Assembly: GCF_020297055.1 (NCBI RefSeq)
Contig: NZ_JAIXCQ010000007.1
Span: forward strand, 1-64,000
Direction: 5' to 3'
Length of the DNA stretch: 64,000 nt
Origin: Isoptericola luteus
Lineage (GTDB): Bacteria > Actinomycetota > Actinomycetes > Actinomycetales > Cellulomonadaceae
Position numbers and translations under genes: made by a program. Under the pieces are notes generated by a model that saw only the letters and a list, made by a program, of their open reading frames with translations, ran no database searches and was not told the DNA's origin. Shown here in pieces: positions 8,507 to 16,333 of this stretch (position 1 is its first letter; each line of letters starts with the position of its first letter).

Positions 8507-10318
8507 TCAGCTCGCGGAGCGCTCGCGGGTGTCCTCGTAGAGGGCGTCGATCTCCGCCGCGAAGTCCTTGACGAAGACGTGCCGGCGCACGCTCTGCTTC
8601 GGCGTGAGGTAGCCGTTCTCCACCGTGAGGTCGCCCGGCAGCACGGCGAACTTGCGGATGGACTCCGCCTTCGACACGGCCTGGTTCGCGCGGGTGACGG
8701 CATGGTCGAGCGCGGCGAGGACGTCGGGGTCGGTGGCCGCCTGTGCCGGCGTCATCTCGGGCTTGTCGTGCATCTTCAGCCAGCCCGGGAGGCCCTCGGC
8801 GTCCAGCGTGACGAGCGCGCCGATGAAGGGCCGGCTGTCGCCGACGACGACGCACTGGCTGACCAGGGCGTGCGCGCGGATGCGGTCCTCGAGCAGCGCG
8901 GGGACGACGTTCTTGCCCCCGGCCGTCACGATGATCTCCTTCTTGCGGCCGGTGATCGTGAGGAACCCATCGTCGTCGAGCGCGCCGAGGTCGCCGGTGC
9001 GGAACCAGCCGTCCTCGAAGGCCTCGGCCGTCGCCTCCGGGTTGTTGTGGTACCCGCGGAACACCTGGAGCCCGCGCAGCAGGATCTCGCCGTCGGCGGC
9101 GATCTTCACGCCGCAGCCGGGCAGCTGCGGCCCGACCGAGCCGATCTTGGTCGCGTCCGGGCGGTTCACGCTGGTGGGCGCCGTGGTCTCCGTGAGGCCG
9201 TAGCCCTCGAGGATGTGCAGGCCCAGGCCGCGGAAGAAGTGCCCGAGCCGTTCGCCCAGCGGACCGCCGCCTGAGACTGCGTATCGCGCCTGGCCGCCGA
9301 GCACCGCACGGAGCTTGCCGTAGACCAGGACGTCGGCGACCTTGTGCTGTGCCCGCAGCCAGAGCGAGGGGCCCTTCGGGTCGTCGAGGGCGCGGGAGTA
9401 CTCGATCGCCGTGGCCGACGCCCAGTGGAAGATCTTCAGCTTGCCGCCGGCCGCGGCCTTCTGCTCCGCGGAGTTGTAGACCTTCTCGAACACCCGCGGC
9501 ACCGCGAGGATGTAGGTGGGCCGGAACGTGCCCAGCCCCTCCGTGACGGTCTTGAGGTTCGACCAGTGCCCGAGCACCGTCCCGCTGGCGACCGCCAGCA
9601 GCTCGATGTAGCGCGCGAACACGTGGGCGAGGGGAAGGAACAGCAGGGTGCGCCCGCCGTCCCGGAAGACCTCGGGCACGGCCGCGACGGCGTTGACCGA
9701 GAGCAGGGCGAGGTTGCCGTGCGTGATCTCCGCGCCCTTGGGACGGCCGGTCGTCCCGGACGTGTAGATGATGGTCGCGACGTCCTCGAGGTCGGCGATC
9801 GCGCGACGCCGGGCGATCTCCTCGTCGGGGACGTCGGCGCCGGCGGCGACCAGCTCGGCGATCGCGCCGTCGTCGATCGACAGGACGCCCTGGAGCGCGG
9901 GGGCGCGGTCGGCGACCTCGGCGACCGTCGCGGCGAGCTCGGCGTCCTCGACGACGAGGAGCTTGACGCTCGCGTCGGTGAGGATCCATTCCACCTGCTC
10001 CGCGGAGGAGGTCTCGTAGACGGGCGTGGGCACTGCGCCCGCCGCCCAGGCGGCGAAGTCGAGCAGCGTCCACTCGTAGCGTGTGCGTGCCATGATCCCG
10101 ACCGGGTCGCCGGGCTGGACGCCACGGGCGACCATGCCCTTGGCGACGGCGACGACCTCGGCGTCGAAGTCGGCTGCGGAGACGGCCTTCCAGCCGTCGC
10201 CGTCGGGCCGTTCGGCGAGCGGAGCGGCCGGGTCCTTCGCGACGCGCGTCGCGAGGATGTCGTTGAGGTTCGACGTCGCAGGCAGCTCCACCGCCTGCGG
10301 AATGGTGATCTCATCCAT
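8507..10318 (-). CDS. Long-chain fatty-acid--CoA ligase (FadD15-like)
   Basis: 603 aa AMP-forming acyl-CoA synthetase. It activates fatty acids to acyl-CoA through an acyl-adenylate. The AMP-binding P-loop IIYTSGTTGRPKGAEITHGN, the adenylate motif GYGLTETTAPTSVN and the C-terminal GRKKEIIVTAGGKNV are intact. The ATG follows a GGAG ribosome binding site, with a -10 TATCGT about 36 nt upstream. It is monocistronic, ending in the hairpin at 8444-8500, and divergent from glucokinase. A close paralogue lies at 46058-47953. Confidence 0.95.
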   Translation of the reverse strand: MDEITIPQAVELPATSNLNDILATRVAKDPAAPLAERPDGDGWKAVSAADFDAEVVAVAKGMVARGVQPGDPVGIMARTRYEWTLLDFAAWAAGAVPTPVYETSSAEQVEWILTDASVKLLVVEDAELAATVAEVADRAPALQGVLSIDDGAIAELVAAGADVPDEEIARRRAIADLEDVATIIYTSGTTGRPKGAEITHGNLALLSVNAVAAVPEVFRDGGRTLLFLPLAHVFARYIELLAVASGTVLGHWSNLKTVTEGLGTFRPTYILAVPRVFEKVYNSAEQKAAAGGKLKIFHWASATAIEYSRALDDPKGPSLWLRAQHKVADVLVYGKLRAVLGGQARYAVSGGGPLGERLGHFFRGLGLHILEGYGLTETTAPTSVNRPDATKIGSVGPQLPGCGVKIAADGEILLRGLQVFRGYHNNPEATAEAFEDGWFRTGDLGALDDDGFLTITGRKKEIIVTAGGKNVVPALLEDRIRAHALVSQCVVVGDSRPFIGALVTLDAEGLPGWLKMHDKPEMTPAQAATDPDVLAALDHAVTRANQAVSKAESIRKFAVLPGDLTVENGYLTPKQSVRRHVFVKDFAAEIDALYEDTRERSAS

Positions 10319-10353
10319 GCTGACTCCAGTGGCAGGGCTCTTGGGTGGCGGTC

Positions 10354-10436
10354 ACGATACCGGGTCTCAGGCGTTTTCCGGGACGCCCTGTCAGCAACGG
10401 ACGCCTTCGCACCCTTGGTCGTCTCCTCGCTAGTCT
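10354..10436. promoter_or_regulatory. Divergent promoters fadD / glucokinase
   Basis: On the minus strand, TATCGT (10354-10359) is a likely -10 box for fadD with a leader of about 35 nt. On the plus strand, TAGTCT (10431-10436) is a likely -10 box for glucokinase with a leader of about 70 nt. No operator-like palindrome was seen between them. Confidence 0.5.
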
Positions 10437-10515
10437 GGACCCTGCGCTCCTGGAGCGTCTCCTTCCCCGCCGCGACGTCGTGGCGGTCCCGACGTATGAA
10501 TCGTGAGGTCAACGC

Positions 10516-11460
10516 ATGCACGCCATCGGAGTCGACATCGGCGGCACCAAGATCGCGGTCGGCGTCGTGGACGAGGCGGGGACCGTCCTGGCCAAGATCC
10601 GGCGCGACACCGTGGCGGACGACGTCGCCGACATCGACCGCGCCATCGCCGACGCGTGCAGCGAGCTGGCCAAGGAGCACGAGGTCGGAGCCATCGGCCT
10701 CGCGGCCGCGGGCTTCGTGAGCCCGGACCGCCGCTCGGTGCTGTTCGCCCCCAACATCGCGTGGCGCGAGTACCCGCTCGCGGAGCGGATCGAGCAGCTC
10801 GTCGACCTCGACGTGCCCGTCGTCGTCGAGAACGACGCCAACGCCGCGGGGTGGGCGGAGTTCACCTTCGGTGCCGGCCGGGACGCCACCGACATGCTGA
10901 TGCTGACGGTCGGCACGGGCCTGGGCGGTGCGGTCGTCGTCGACCGCGAGCTCGTGCGGGGACGCTGGGGCGTCGCCGCGGAGGTGGGGCACATGCGGGT
11001 CGTGCCCGGCGGGCACTACTGCGGCTGCGGCCACGAGGGCTGCTGGGAGCAGTACGCCTCGGGCAGCGCCCTGGAACGGGACGCACGGCAGTCGGCGATC
11101 GCGCGGCCCGCCCTGGCCGCCCGTCTCCTCGAGCTCGCGGGCGGCGACCCGAGGTCGATCGAGGGCCCGCACGTGACGAAGGCCGCCCAGGAGGGCGACG
11201 AGCTCGCGGTGGAGCTGCTCGCGAACCTCGGGCGCTGGATCGGCGAGGGCTCCGCGTCCGTCGCCGCCCTGCTGGACCCGGAGCTCATCGTCATCGGCGG
11301 CGGCGTGGGCGCGGCCGGGGAGCTGCTGCTGTCCCCGGTGCGCAAGGGCTACGAGGCGCAGCTGTCCGCGCTCGGGCACCGGCCCGTCGCCCAGATCGAG
11401 CTGGCCCAGCACGGGAACGAGGCCGGGATCATCGGCGCGGCGGACCTCGCCCGCTGCTGA
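10516..11460 (+). CDS. glk: ROK-family glucokinase
   Basis: 314 aa. Phosphorylates glucose to glucose-6-phosphate in the cytoplasm. It shows the N-terminal phosphate loop VDIGGTKIAVGVVD, the catalytic aspartate in ENDANAAG (D107), the TVGTGLGGAV loop, and the ROK zinc site H159 with CGCGHEGC (C169, C171, C176). There is no DNA-binding domain, so it is an enzyme rather than a ROK repressor. Some relatives can also use polyphosphate, which cannot be told from sequence alone. It fits glucose-processing metabolism together with the PPi-type phosphofructokinase at 13.7 kb. Confidence 0.93.
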   Translation: MHAIGVDIGGTKIAVGVVDEAGTVLAKIRRDTVADDVADIDRAIADACSELAKEHEVGAIGLAAAGFVSPDRRSVLFAPNIAWREYPLAERIEQLVDLDVPVVVENDANAAGWAEFTFGAGRDATDMLMLTVGTGLGGAVVVDRELVRGRWGVAAEVGHMRVVPGGHYCGCGHEGCWEQYASGSALERDARQSAIARPALAARLLELAGGDPRSIEGPHVTKAAQEGDELAVELLANLGRWIGEGSASVAALLDPELIVIGGGVGAAGELLLSPVRKGYEAQLSALGHRPVAQIELAQHGNEAGIIGAADLARC

Positions 11461-11482
11461 GCCCGGGCCGGACGGCCGCGGG

Positions 11483-12001
11483 TCAGACGACGGCGCCGGT
11501 GCCGTCGTCGTCCGGGTCGCGGTGGTGCGGCATCCGCCACAGCAGGGTCGCCACGGCCCCGAGGAAGAGCACCCCGCCGGCAGGACCGATCCAGGACGGG
11601 AGGGCCCACGTGGGGACGGCGGCGCGCACCACCACGAGCACGAGCGTGAGCACCGGGATGCCTGCCACGAGCGCCCACGCGAGGGTGAGCAGGGGCTCCC
11701 GGGAGAGCAGCGGCTCGGGCTCCGGCGGGGTGAAGTGCGACTCCGCCTCCTCCAGCGCCTCGACCTCGGGGGAGGCGGGCCAGTCCCGCGGCCCCGACCC
11801 GGCGCCACGGTCCTCCGGTGATGCCACGGGCAGTGGCTCGGGCAGTGGCTCGGGCAGTGGCTCGGGCGCCGCGGGCCGCGGGCCGGTGGCGGCGCCCGGG
11901 CCCTCGAGCTGCGCGACCAGGTCCGCCCAGCGCGCCTCGACTGCGGCGTCGGGAAGCTCGTCCGGCGTGTCGTTCTCGGCGTCCGGGTTCGGTGCGGCCA
12001 T
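11483..12001 (-). CDS. Hypothetical membrane protein with Pro/Glu-rich N-terminus
   Basis: 172 aa. The N-terminal ~105 residues are acidic and proline-rich, with PLPEPLPEPLP encoded by a 12-bp tandem repeat. Two predicted membrane helices follow (WALVAGIPVLTLVLVVV and GGVLFLGAVATLLW) and a short charged tail. The segment EVEALEEAESHFTPPEPEPL recurs in actinobacterial proteins I know only as hypothetical. A -10 box TAGAGT (12008-12013) ends 6 nt before the ATG, so the mRNA is probably leaderless. Function unknown. Confidence 0.85.
   Translation of the reverse strand: MAAPNPDAENDTPDELPDAAVEARWADLVAQLEGPGAATGPRPAAPEPLPEPLPEPLPVASPEDRGAGSGPRDWPASPEVEALEEAESHFTPPEPEPLLSREPLLTLAWALVAGIPVLTLVLVVVRAAVPTWALPSWIGPAGGVLFLGAVATLLWRMPHHRDPDDDGTGAVV
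11486..11509. terminator. Hairpin between convergent glk and membrane-protein genes
   Basis: GACGACGGC and GCCGTCGTC are perfect 9-bp arms around a 6-nt loop. They overlap the last codons of the leftward gene and lie 26 bp past the glk stop. It could end glk transcription. No T-tract. Confidence 0.45.
11828..11863. repeat. 12-bp tandem repeat, 3 copies
   Basis: GGGCAGTGGCTC is repeated three times without change, followed by a partial fourth copy. It lies in frame within the membrane-protein gene on the minus strand and encodes the PEPL repeats. Copy-number changes would keep the frame. Confidence 0.9.
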
Positions 12002-12103
12002 GGGTTCACTCTATTGTCGGACCCGACGCCTCGCGGACCGCAGGGGTGCACGAGCAGGACGGGCTGCGACGATGGATCACGAGGCGGCCTGCGAGGAGGA
12101 TCG

Positions 12104-12892
12104 TTGTTCTACTGGGTGATGAAGAACGTGGTGGTCGGGCCGTGGCTCAAGCTGGCCTTCCGCCCGTGGACGAAGGGCGTGGAGAACGTGCCCTCGTCCG
12201 GCCCGGCGATCCTGGCCTCGAACCACCTCGCGGTGATCGACTCGTTCGTGCTCCCGCTCGTGCTCGACCGCCAGGTGCAGTTCCTCGGCAAGTCCGACTA
12301 CTTCACCGGTACCGGCCTGCGCGGACGGGTCGTCGCCGGGTTCATGCGCGGCGTCGGCACGATCCCCGTGGACCGGTCGGGAGGCAAGGCCAGCGAGGCC
12401 GCGCTCAGCACCGGGCTGCGGGTGCTCGACGAGGGCGAGCTCTTCGGGATCTACCCCGAGGGCACGCGCAGCCCCGACGGGCGGCTGTACCGCGGCAAGA
12501 CGGGCGTCGCGCGGCTCGCGCTCGAGTCCGGCGCCCCGGTGATCCCCGTCGCGATGGTCGGCACGGACGTGGCGCAGCCGCTGGGCAAGGCCGTGCCCAA
12601 GCCGATGCCCGTCGGCATGGTCTTCGGCGAGCCGCTGGACTTCAGCCGGTACCACGGCATGGAGAACGACCGCTTCGTGCTGCGCTCGGTGACGGACGAG
12701 ATCACCTACGCCATCCTGCAGCTGAGCGGGCAGGAGTACGTCGACGTCTACGCCGCGACGATGAAGGCGCGCCTCGCCGCCGAGCAACGGGCCGAGGCCG
12801 AGGCGCAGCGCGCGCAGGAGAAGCCGGCCGACGAACAGGCCGACGAGCAGGCCGACGAGCAGGCCAACGAGCAGATCGACGGGCAGGGCTGA
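12104..12892 (+). CDS. 1-acyl-sn-glycerol-3-phosphate acyltransferase (PlsC family)
   Basis: 262 aa from a TTG start placed directly after a strong GAGGAGGA ribosome binding site; longer readings have no such site. It makes phosphatidic acid from lysophosphatidic acid, or acylates a related acceptor, at the membrane. The HX4D motif NHLAVID (H41, D46) and the glycerol-phosphate-binding EGTRSPDG are intact. The C-terminal tail carries a DEQA repeat encoded by a 12-bp tandem repeat and is not part of the catalytic fold. The position matches Rv2182c in the conserved cluster. It is convergent with the GNAT gene. Confidence 0.92.
   Translation: MFYWVMKNVVVGPWLKLAFRPWTKGVENVPSSGPAILASNHLAVIDSFVLPLVLDRQVQFLGKSDYFTGTGLRGRVVAGFMRGVGTIPVDRSGGKASEAALSTGLRVLDEGELFGIYPEGTRSPDGRLYRGKTGVARLALESGAPVIPVAMVGTDVAQPLGKAVPKPMPVGMVFGEPLDFSRYHGMENDRFVLRSVTDEITYAILQLSGQEYVDVYAATMKARLAAEQRAEAEAQRAQEKPADEQADEQADEQANEQIDGQG
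12827..12874 (+). repeat. 12-bp tandem repeat in the plsC tail, 4 copies
   Basis: Units GCCGACGAACAG, GCCGACGAGCAG (twice) and GCCAACGAGCAG lie end to end and encode four ADEQ/ANEQ units near the C-terminus. They are in frame, so length changes would not disrupt the enzyme. Confidence 0.9.
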
Positions 12893-12912
12893 CCGGCAGG
12901 CCGCGCGCGGCG

Positions 12913-13530
12913 TCAGAAGGTCTCCAGGGCGAGCCAGACGTCCGGCGGGACGTCCGGACGGCCGGGCACCGCACGGCGGGCGACGGACCACCGGTCGCCC
13001 GCGACGTCGGTCGCGACGCGCGGCCAGAACGCGGCCGCACCCTCGTTGACGTCCTGGAACGGCACCTCCCACCTGCCGGGCACGTCGGCGAGCACCGCGC
13101 CCGCGACGCGCCGTCCGACGCCGTACCGGCGGGCCGCTCGCACCACGAAGAACGCGGACAGCACGCGTACGGGCCCGTCGAGGCCGCGCACCAGCGCGAA
13201 CGCGACGGGATGCGCACCAGCCACCGCGAGGTAGGTGCATATCCCGGCGGCCGCGACGCCCGGACCGTTCACCTCGACCGGGCCAGGCCCGTCGTGAGGC
13301 GTGCCGCCGAGCCCGGGGCGGCCGAGCGCGGCGCGCAGACGCTCGTCGCGGAAGCGACCGTCGGACCCGGGCAGCTCGCCGGTGACCTCGGACAGGTCGT
13401 GGCGGAACAGGAGCCAGAGCCGCTCGAGGGTCGCGCGGTCGCCGGGGCCGGCGCGGCGGACGTCGGGGGCGGACAGGTCGGGCCGGGGCTGGGGCCGGGT
13501 CGGGTCGGAGCCGGGTCGGGTCGTCGTCAT
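12913..13530 (-). CDS. GNAT-family N-acetyltransferase
   Basis: 205 aa. It has an N-terminal VRRAGPGDRATLERLW start of the GNAT fold, an acetyl-CoA-binding region RRYGVGRRVAGAVL, and the late motif PFQDVNEGAAAFWPRVA. The acceptor substrate is unknown. The ATG lies 9 nt after GGGAGG. It is convergent with plsC and divergent from the phosphofructokinase gene. Confidence 0.85.
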   Translation of the reverse strand: MTTTRPGSDPTRPQPRPDLSAPDVRRAGPGDRATLERLWLLFRHDLSEVTGELPGSDGRFRDERLRAALGRPGLGGTPHDGPGPVEVNGPGVAAAGICTYLAVAGAHPVAFALVRGLDGPVRVLSAFFVVRAARRYGVGRRVAGAVLADVPGRWEVPFQDVNEGAAAFWPRVATDVAGDRWSVARRAVPGRPDVPPDVWLALETF

Positions 13531-13702
13531 ACGCAAGAGCCTCCCGGCGCCGGTCGGCGGGGGAGGCTCGTCCTTCCATTCTCGTACGGACGGGCGGCGC
13601 CGGACCGGCACCGGCGGTCCGGTGGACGGCGCCGACCCACCCGCCCGGGTGCTCTTAGGATGAGGGTTGCTGTACGTCCCCCACCGAGAGGTAGCACCTG
13701 TC

Positions 13703-14929
13703 ATGTCGGTTCGTCGCGTGGCTCTCCTGACCGCTGGCGGCTTCGCCCCGTGCCTGTCGTCCGCGGTCGGTGGCCTCATCGAGCGCTACACCGAGCTCGA
13801 CCCGTCGATCGAGATCATCGCCTACCAGTACGGCTACCACGGCCTGCTCACCGGCACGAAGATCGTCGTCGACGACGAGGGCCGCAAGCAGGCCGGCATC
13901 CTGCACCGCTTCGGCGGCTCGCCCATCGGCAACTCGCGCGTCAAGCTCACCAACGCGGCCGACTGCGTCAAGCGCGGCCTGGTGAAGGAGGGTGAGAACC
14001 CGCTCGAGGTCGCCGCGGAGCAGCTCAAGGCGGACGGCGTCGACGTCCTGCACACCATCGGCGGCGACGACACCAACACCACGGCAGCCGACCTGGCGGC
14101 CTACCTGCACGACAACGGCTACGAGCTGACGGTCGTCGGGCTGCCCAAGACGATCGACAACGACGTGGTGCCCATCCGCCAGTCGCTCGGCGCCTGGACG
14201 GCGGCCGAGGAGGCCGCCGGGTTCGCGGCGAACGTCATCGGGGAGCACCGCTCGGGCCCGCGCATGCTCATCGTGCACGAGGTCATGGGCCGCCACTGCG
14301 GCTGGCTCACCGCGGCGGCCGCGAAGGAGTACCGCAGGTGGCTCGACGCGCAGGAGTGGGCGCCCGCCCTCGGCCTGACGCGCGAGCGCTGGGACGTGCA
14401 CGCCGTCTTCCTGCCGGAGCTGAAGCTCGACATCGACGCCGAGGCAGCTCGCCTGCGCGCCACGATGGACGAGATCGGCAACGTCAACATCTTCCTGTCC
14501 GAGGGCGCGGGCATGCACGAGATCGTGGCGCAGCTCGAGGCCGCCGGCGAGGAGGTCCCGCGCGACCCGTTCGGTCACGTCAAGCTGGACACCATCAACC
14601 CGGGCCAGTGGTTCGCGAAGCAGTTCGCCGAGAAGCTGGGCGCCGAGAAGGTCATGGTCCAGAAGTCGGGCTACTACTCGCGCGCCGCGGCCGCGAACGC
14701 CGAGGACCTGCGCCTCATCAAGTCGATGACCGACCTCGCCGTCGAGTGCGCCCTGCGGGGCGAGGCCGGCGTGATCGGCCACGACGAGGAGGACGGCGAC
14801 CGGCTCAAGGCGATCGCGTTCCCGCGCATCGCCGGCGGCAAGGCGTTCGACGTGACCACCGAGTGGTTCGGCGAGATCCTCGAGGCGATCGGCCAGCCGC
14901 TCGTCGCCGCTCCGGCCGCGGACCACTGA
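13703..14929 (+). CDS. pfp: 6-phosphofructokinase, pyrophosphate-dependent type
   Basis: 408 aa. Phosphorylates fructose-6-phosphate in glycolysis. The sequence has GGDDTN (D122, D123), where ATP enzymes have GGDGS, and PKTIDND (K149), where ATP enzymes usually have GTIDND. Both changes are diagnostic of pyrophosphate-using enzymes, so the reaction is probably reversible. The sugar-phosphate motif MGRHCGWL is present. PPi-type enzymes are typical of Cellulomonas-like actinobacteria. The ATG choice follows GAGAGG. It lies 36 bp before aroG and could be co-transcribed with it. Confidence 0.93.
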   Translation: MSVRRVALLTAGGFAPCLSSAVGGLIERYTELDPSIEIIAYQYGYHGLLTGTKIVVDDEGRKQAGILHRFGGSPIGNSRVKLTNAADCVKRGLVKEGENPLEVAAEQLKADGVDVLHTIGGDDTNTTAADLAAYLHDNGYELTVVGLPKTIDNDVVPIRQSLGAWTAAEEAAGFAANVIGEHRSGPRMLIVHEVMGRHCGWLTAAAAKEYRRWLDAQEWAPALGLTRERWDVHAVFLPELKLDIDAEAARLRATMDEIGNVNIFLSEGAGMHEIVAQLEAAGEEVPRDPFGHVKLDTINPGQWFAKQFAEKLGAEKVMVQKSGYYSRAAAANAEDLRLIKSMTDLAVECALRGEAGVIGHDEEDGDRLKAIAFPRIAGGKAFDVTTEWFGEILEAIGQPLVAAPAADH

Positions 14930-14965
14930 TCCGCGACCTCTCGACCAGGTAGGAGCGCACACCGC

Positions 14966-16330
14966 ATGACCACCGCCGTCGACACCGTCGTGCCCGGGAC
15001 CGACCCCCAGGGCCTCGACCGGTTCCGGGAGCTCGAGGCACGCCAGCAGCCCCGCTGGCCGGATGCCGGCGAGCTCGAGGCGGTGGCTCGGCGGCTCGCG
15101 GGCGCCGCGCCCCTCGTGGCGCCCGCGGAGGCGCAGCTGCTCACGGAACGTCTCGCCGCGGCGGGCCGCGGCGAGGCGTTCCTCCTGCAGGGCGGCGACT
15201 GCGCCGAGACGTTCGCCGACGCGAACGCGACGCGGATCCGCAACAAGGTGCGGACCATCCTGCAGATGGCCGTGATCCTCACCCACGGCGCCAGCACGCC
15301 CGTGGTCAAGATGGGCCGCCTGGCCGGGCAGTACGCCAAGCCGCGCTCGAGCGACTCCGAGACGCGCGACGGCGTGACGCTGCCCGCCTACCGCGGGGAC
15401 ATGGTCAACGGCCACGCCTTCACGACCCAGTCGCGCGTGCCGGACCCGCGCCGGCTGGAACAGGCGTACCGGGTCTCCGCCGCGACGGCGAACGTGGTGC
15501 GCGGCTTCACCCAGGGCGGGTTCGCCGACCTGCGCCAGGTGCACGAGTGGAACCGCGGGTTCATGCGCAACCCCGCGTACGCGCGGTACGAGCGCACGGC
15601 GTCCGAGATCGACCGCGCCATCCGGTTCATGGCGGCGTGCGGCGCCGACTTCGACGCGCTGCGGACCGTCGAGTTCTACCTCAGCCACGAGGCGCTGATC
15701 CTCGACTACGAGCGCGCGCTCACGCGCGTCGACACCCGGACCGGCCGCGCGTACGACACGTCGGCGCACTTCCTGTGGATCGGGGAGCGCACGCGCCAGC
15801 TCGACGGCGCGCACGTGGAGTTCCTCTCCCGCGTCGCGAACCCGATCGGCGTCAAGCTCGGCCCCACGACGTCGCCGGACGACGCGATCGCCCTGGCCGA
15901 GCGGCTCAACCCCGACAACGAACCCGGCCGTCTCACCTTCGTCACCCGCATGGGTACCGGCAAGGTCCGTGAGGTGCTGCCCGAGGTGGTCCGGAAGGTC
16001 ACCGACGCGGGCGTCGTCGTCACCTGGGTCACGGACCCGATGCACGGCAACACGATCAGGTCCGCCAGCGGGTACAAGACGCGCCGCTTCGCCGACGTGC
16101 TCGACGAGGTCACGGGGTTCTTCGAGGTGCACCGCAGCCTCGGCACGGTGCCCGGCGGCCTGCACATGGAGCTCACGGGCGACGACGTCACCGAGGTGCT
16201 CGGCGGGAGCGAGGAGATCTCCGACGACGGCCTGGCGCTGCGCTACGAGACGCTCGTCGACCCGCGCCTGAACCACCAGCAGTCCCTGGAGACGGCCTTC
16301 CAGGTGGCCCAGATGCTCACGGACCGGTGA
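14966..16330 (+). CDS. aroG: 3-deoxy-7-phosphoheptulonate synthase, class II
   Basis: 454 aa. It condenses PEP and erythrose-4-phosphate, the first step of the shikimate pathway. Class II signatures are clear: GEAFLLQGGDCAETF, the KPRSSDSE and GDMVNG blocks, and the metal/PEP region WVTDPMHGNT. The N-terminal extension is the part that carries allosteric sites in class II enzymes. It ends 3 bp from the convergent pknL stop. An orthologue sits at the same place beside pknL in mycobacteria. Confidence 0.97.
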   Translation: MTTAVDTVVPGTDPQGLDRFRELEARQQPRWPDAGELEAVARRLAGAAPLVAPAEAQLLTERLAAAGRGEAFLLQGGDCAETFADANATRIRNKVRTILQMAVILTHGASTPVVKMGRLAGQYAKPRSSDSETRDGVTLPAYRGDMVNGHAFTTQSRVPDPRRLEQAYRVSAATANVVRGFTQGGFADLRQVHEWNRGFMRNPAYARYERTASEIDRAIRFMAACGADFDALRTVEFYLSHEALILDYERALTRVDTRTGRAYDTSAHFLWIGERTRQLDGAHVEFLSRVANPIGVKLGPTTSPDDAIALAERLNPDNEPGRLTFVTRMGTGKVREVLPEVVRKVTDAGVVVTWVTDPMHGNTIRSASGYKTRRFADVLDEVTGFFEVHRSLGTVPGGLHMELTGDDVTEVLGGSEEISDDGLALRYETLVDPRLNHQQSLETAFQVAQMLTDR

Positions 16331-16333
16331 CGG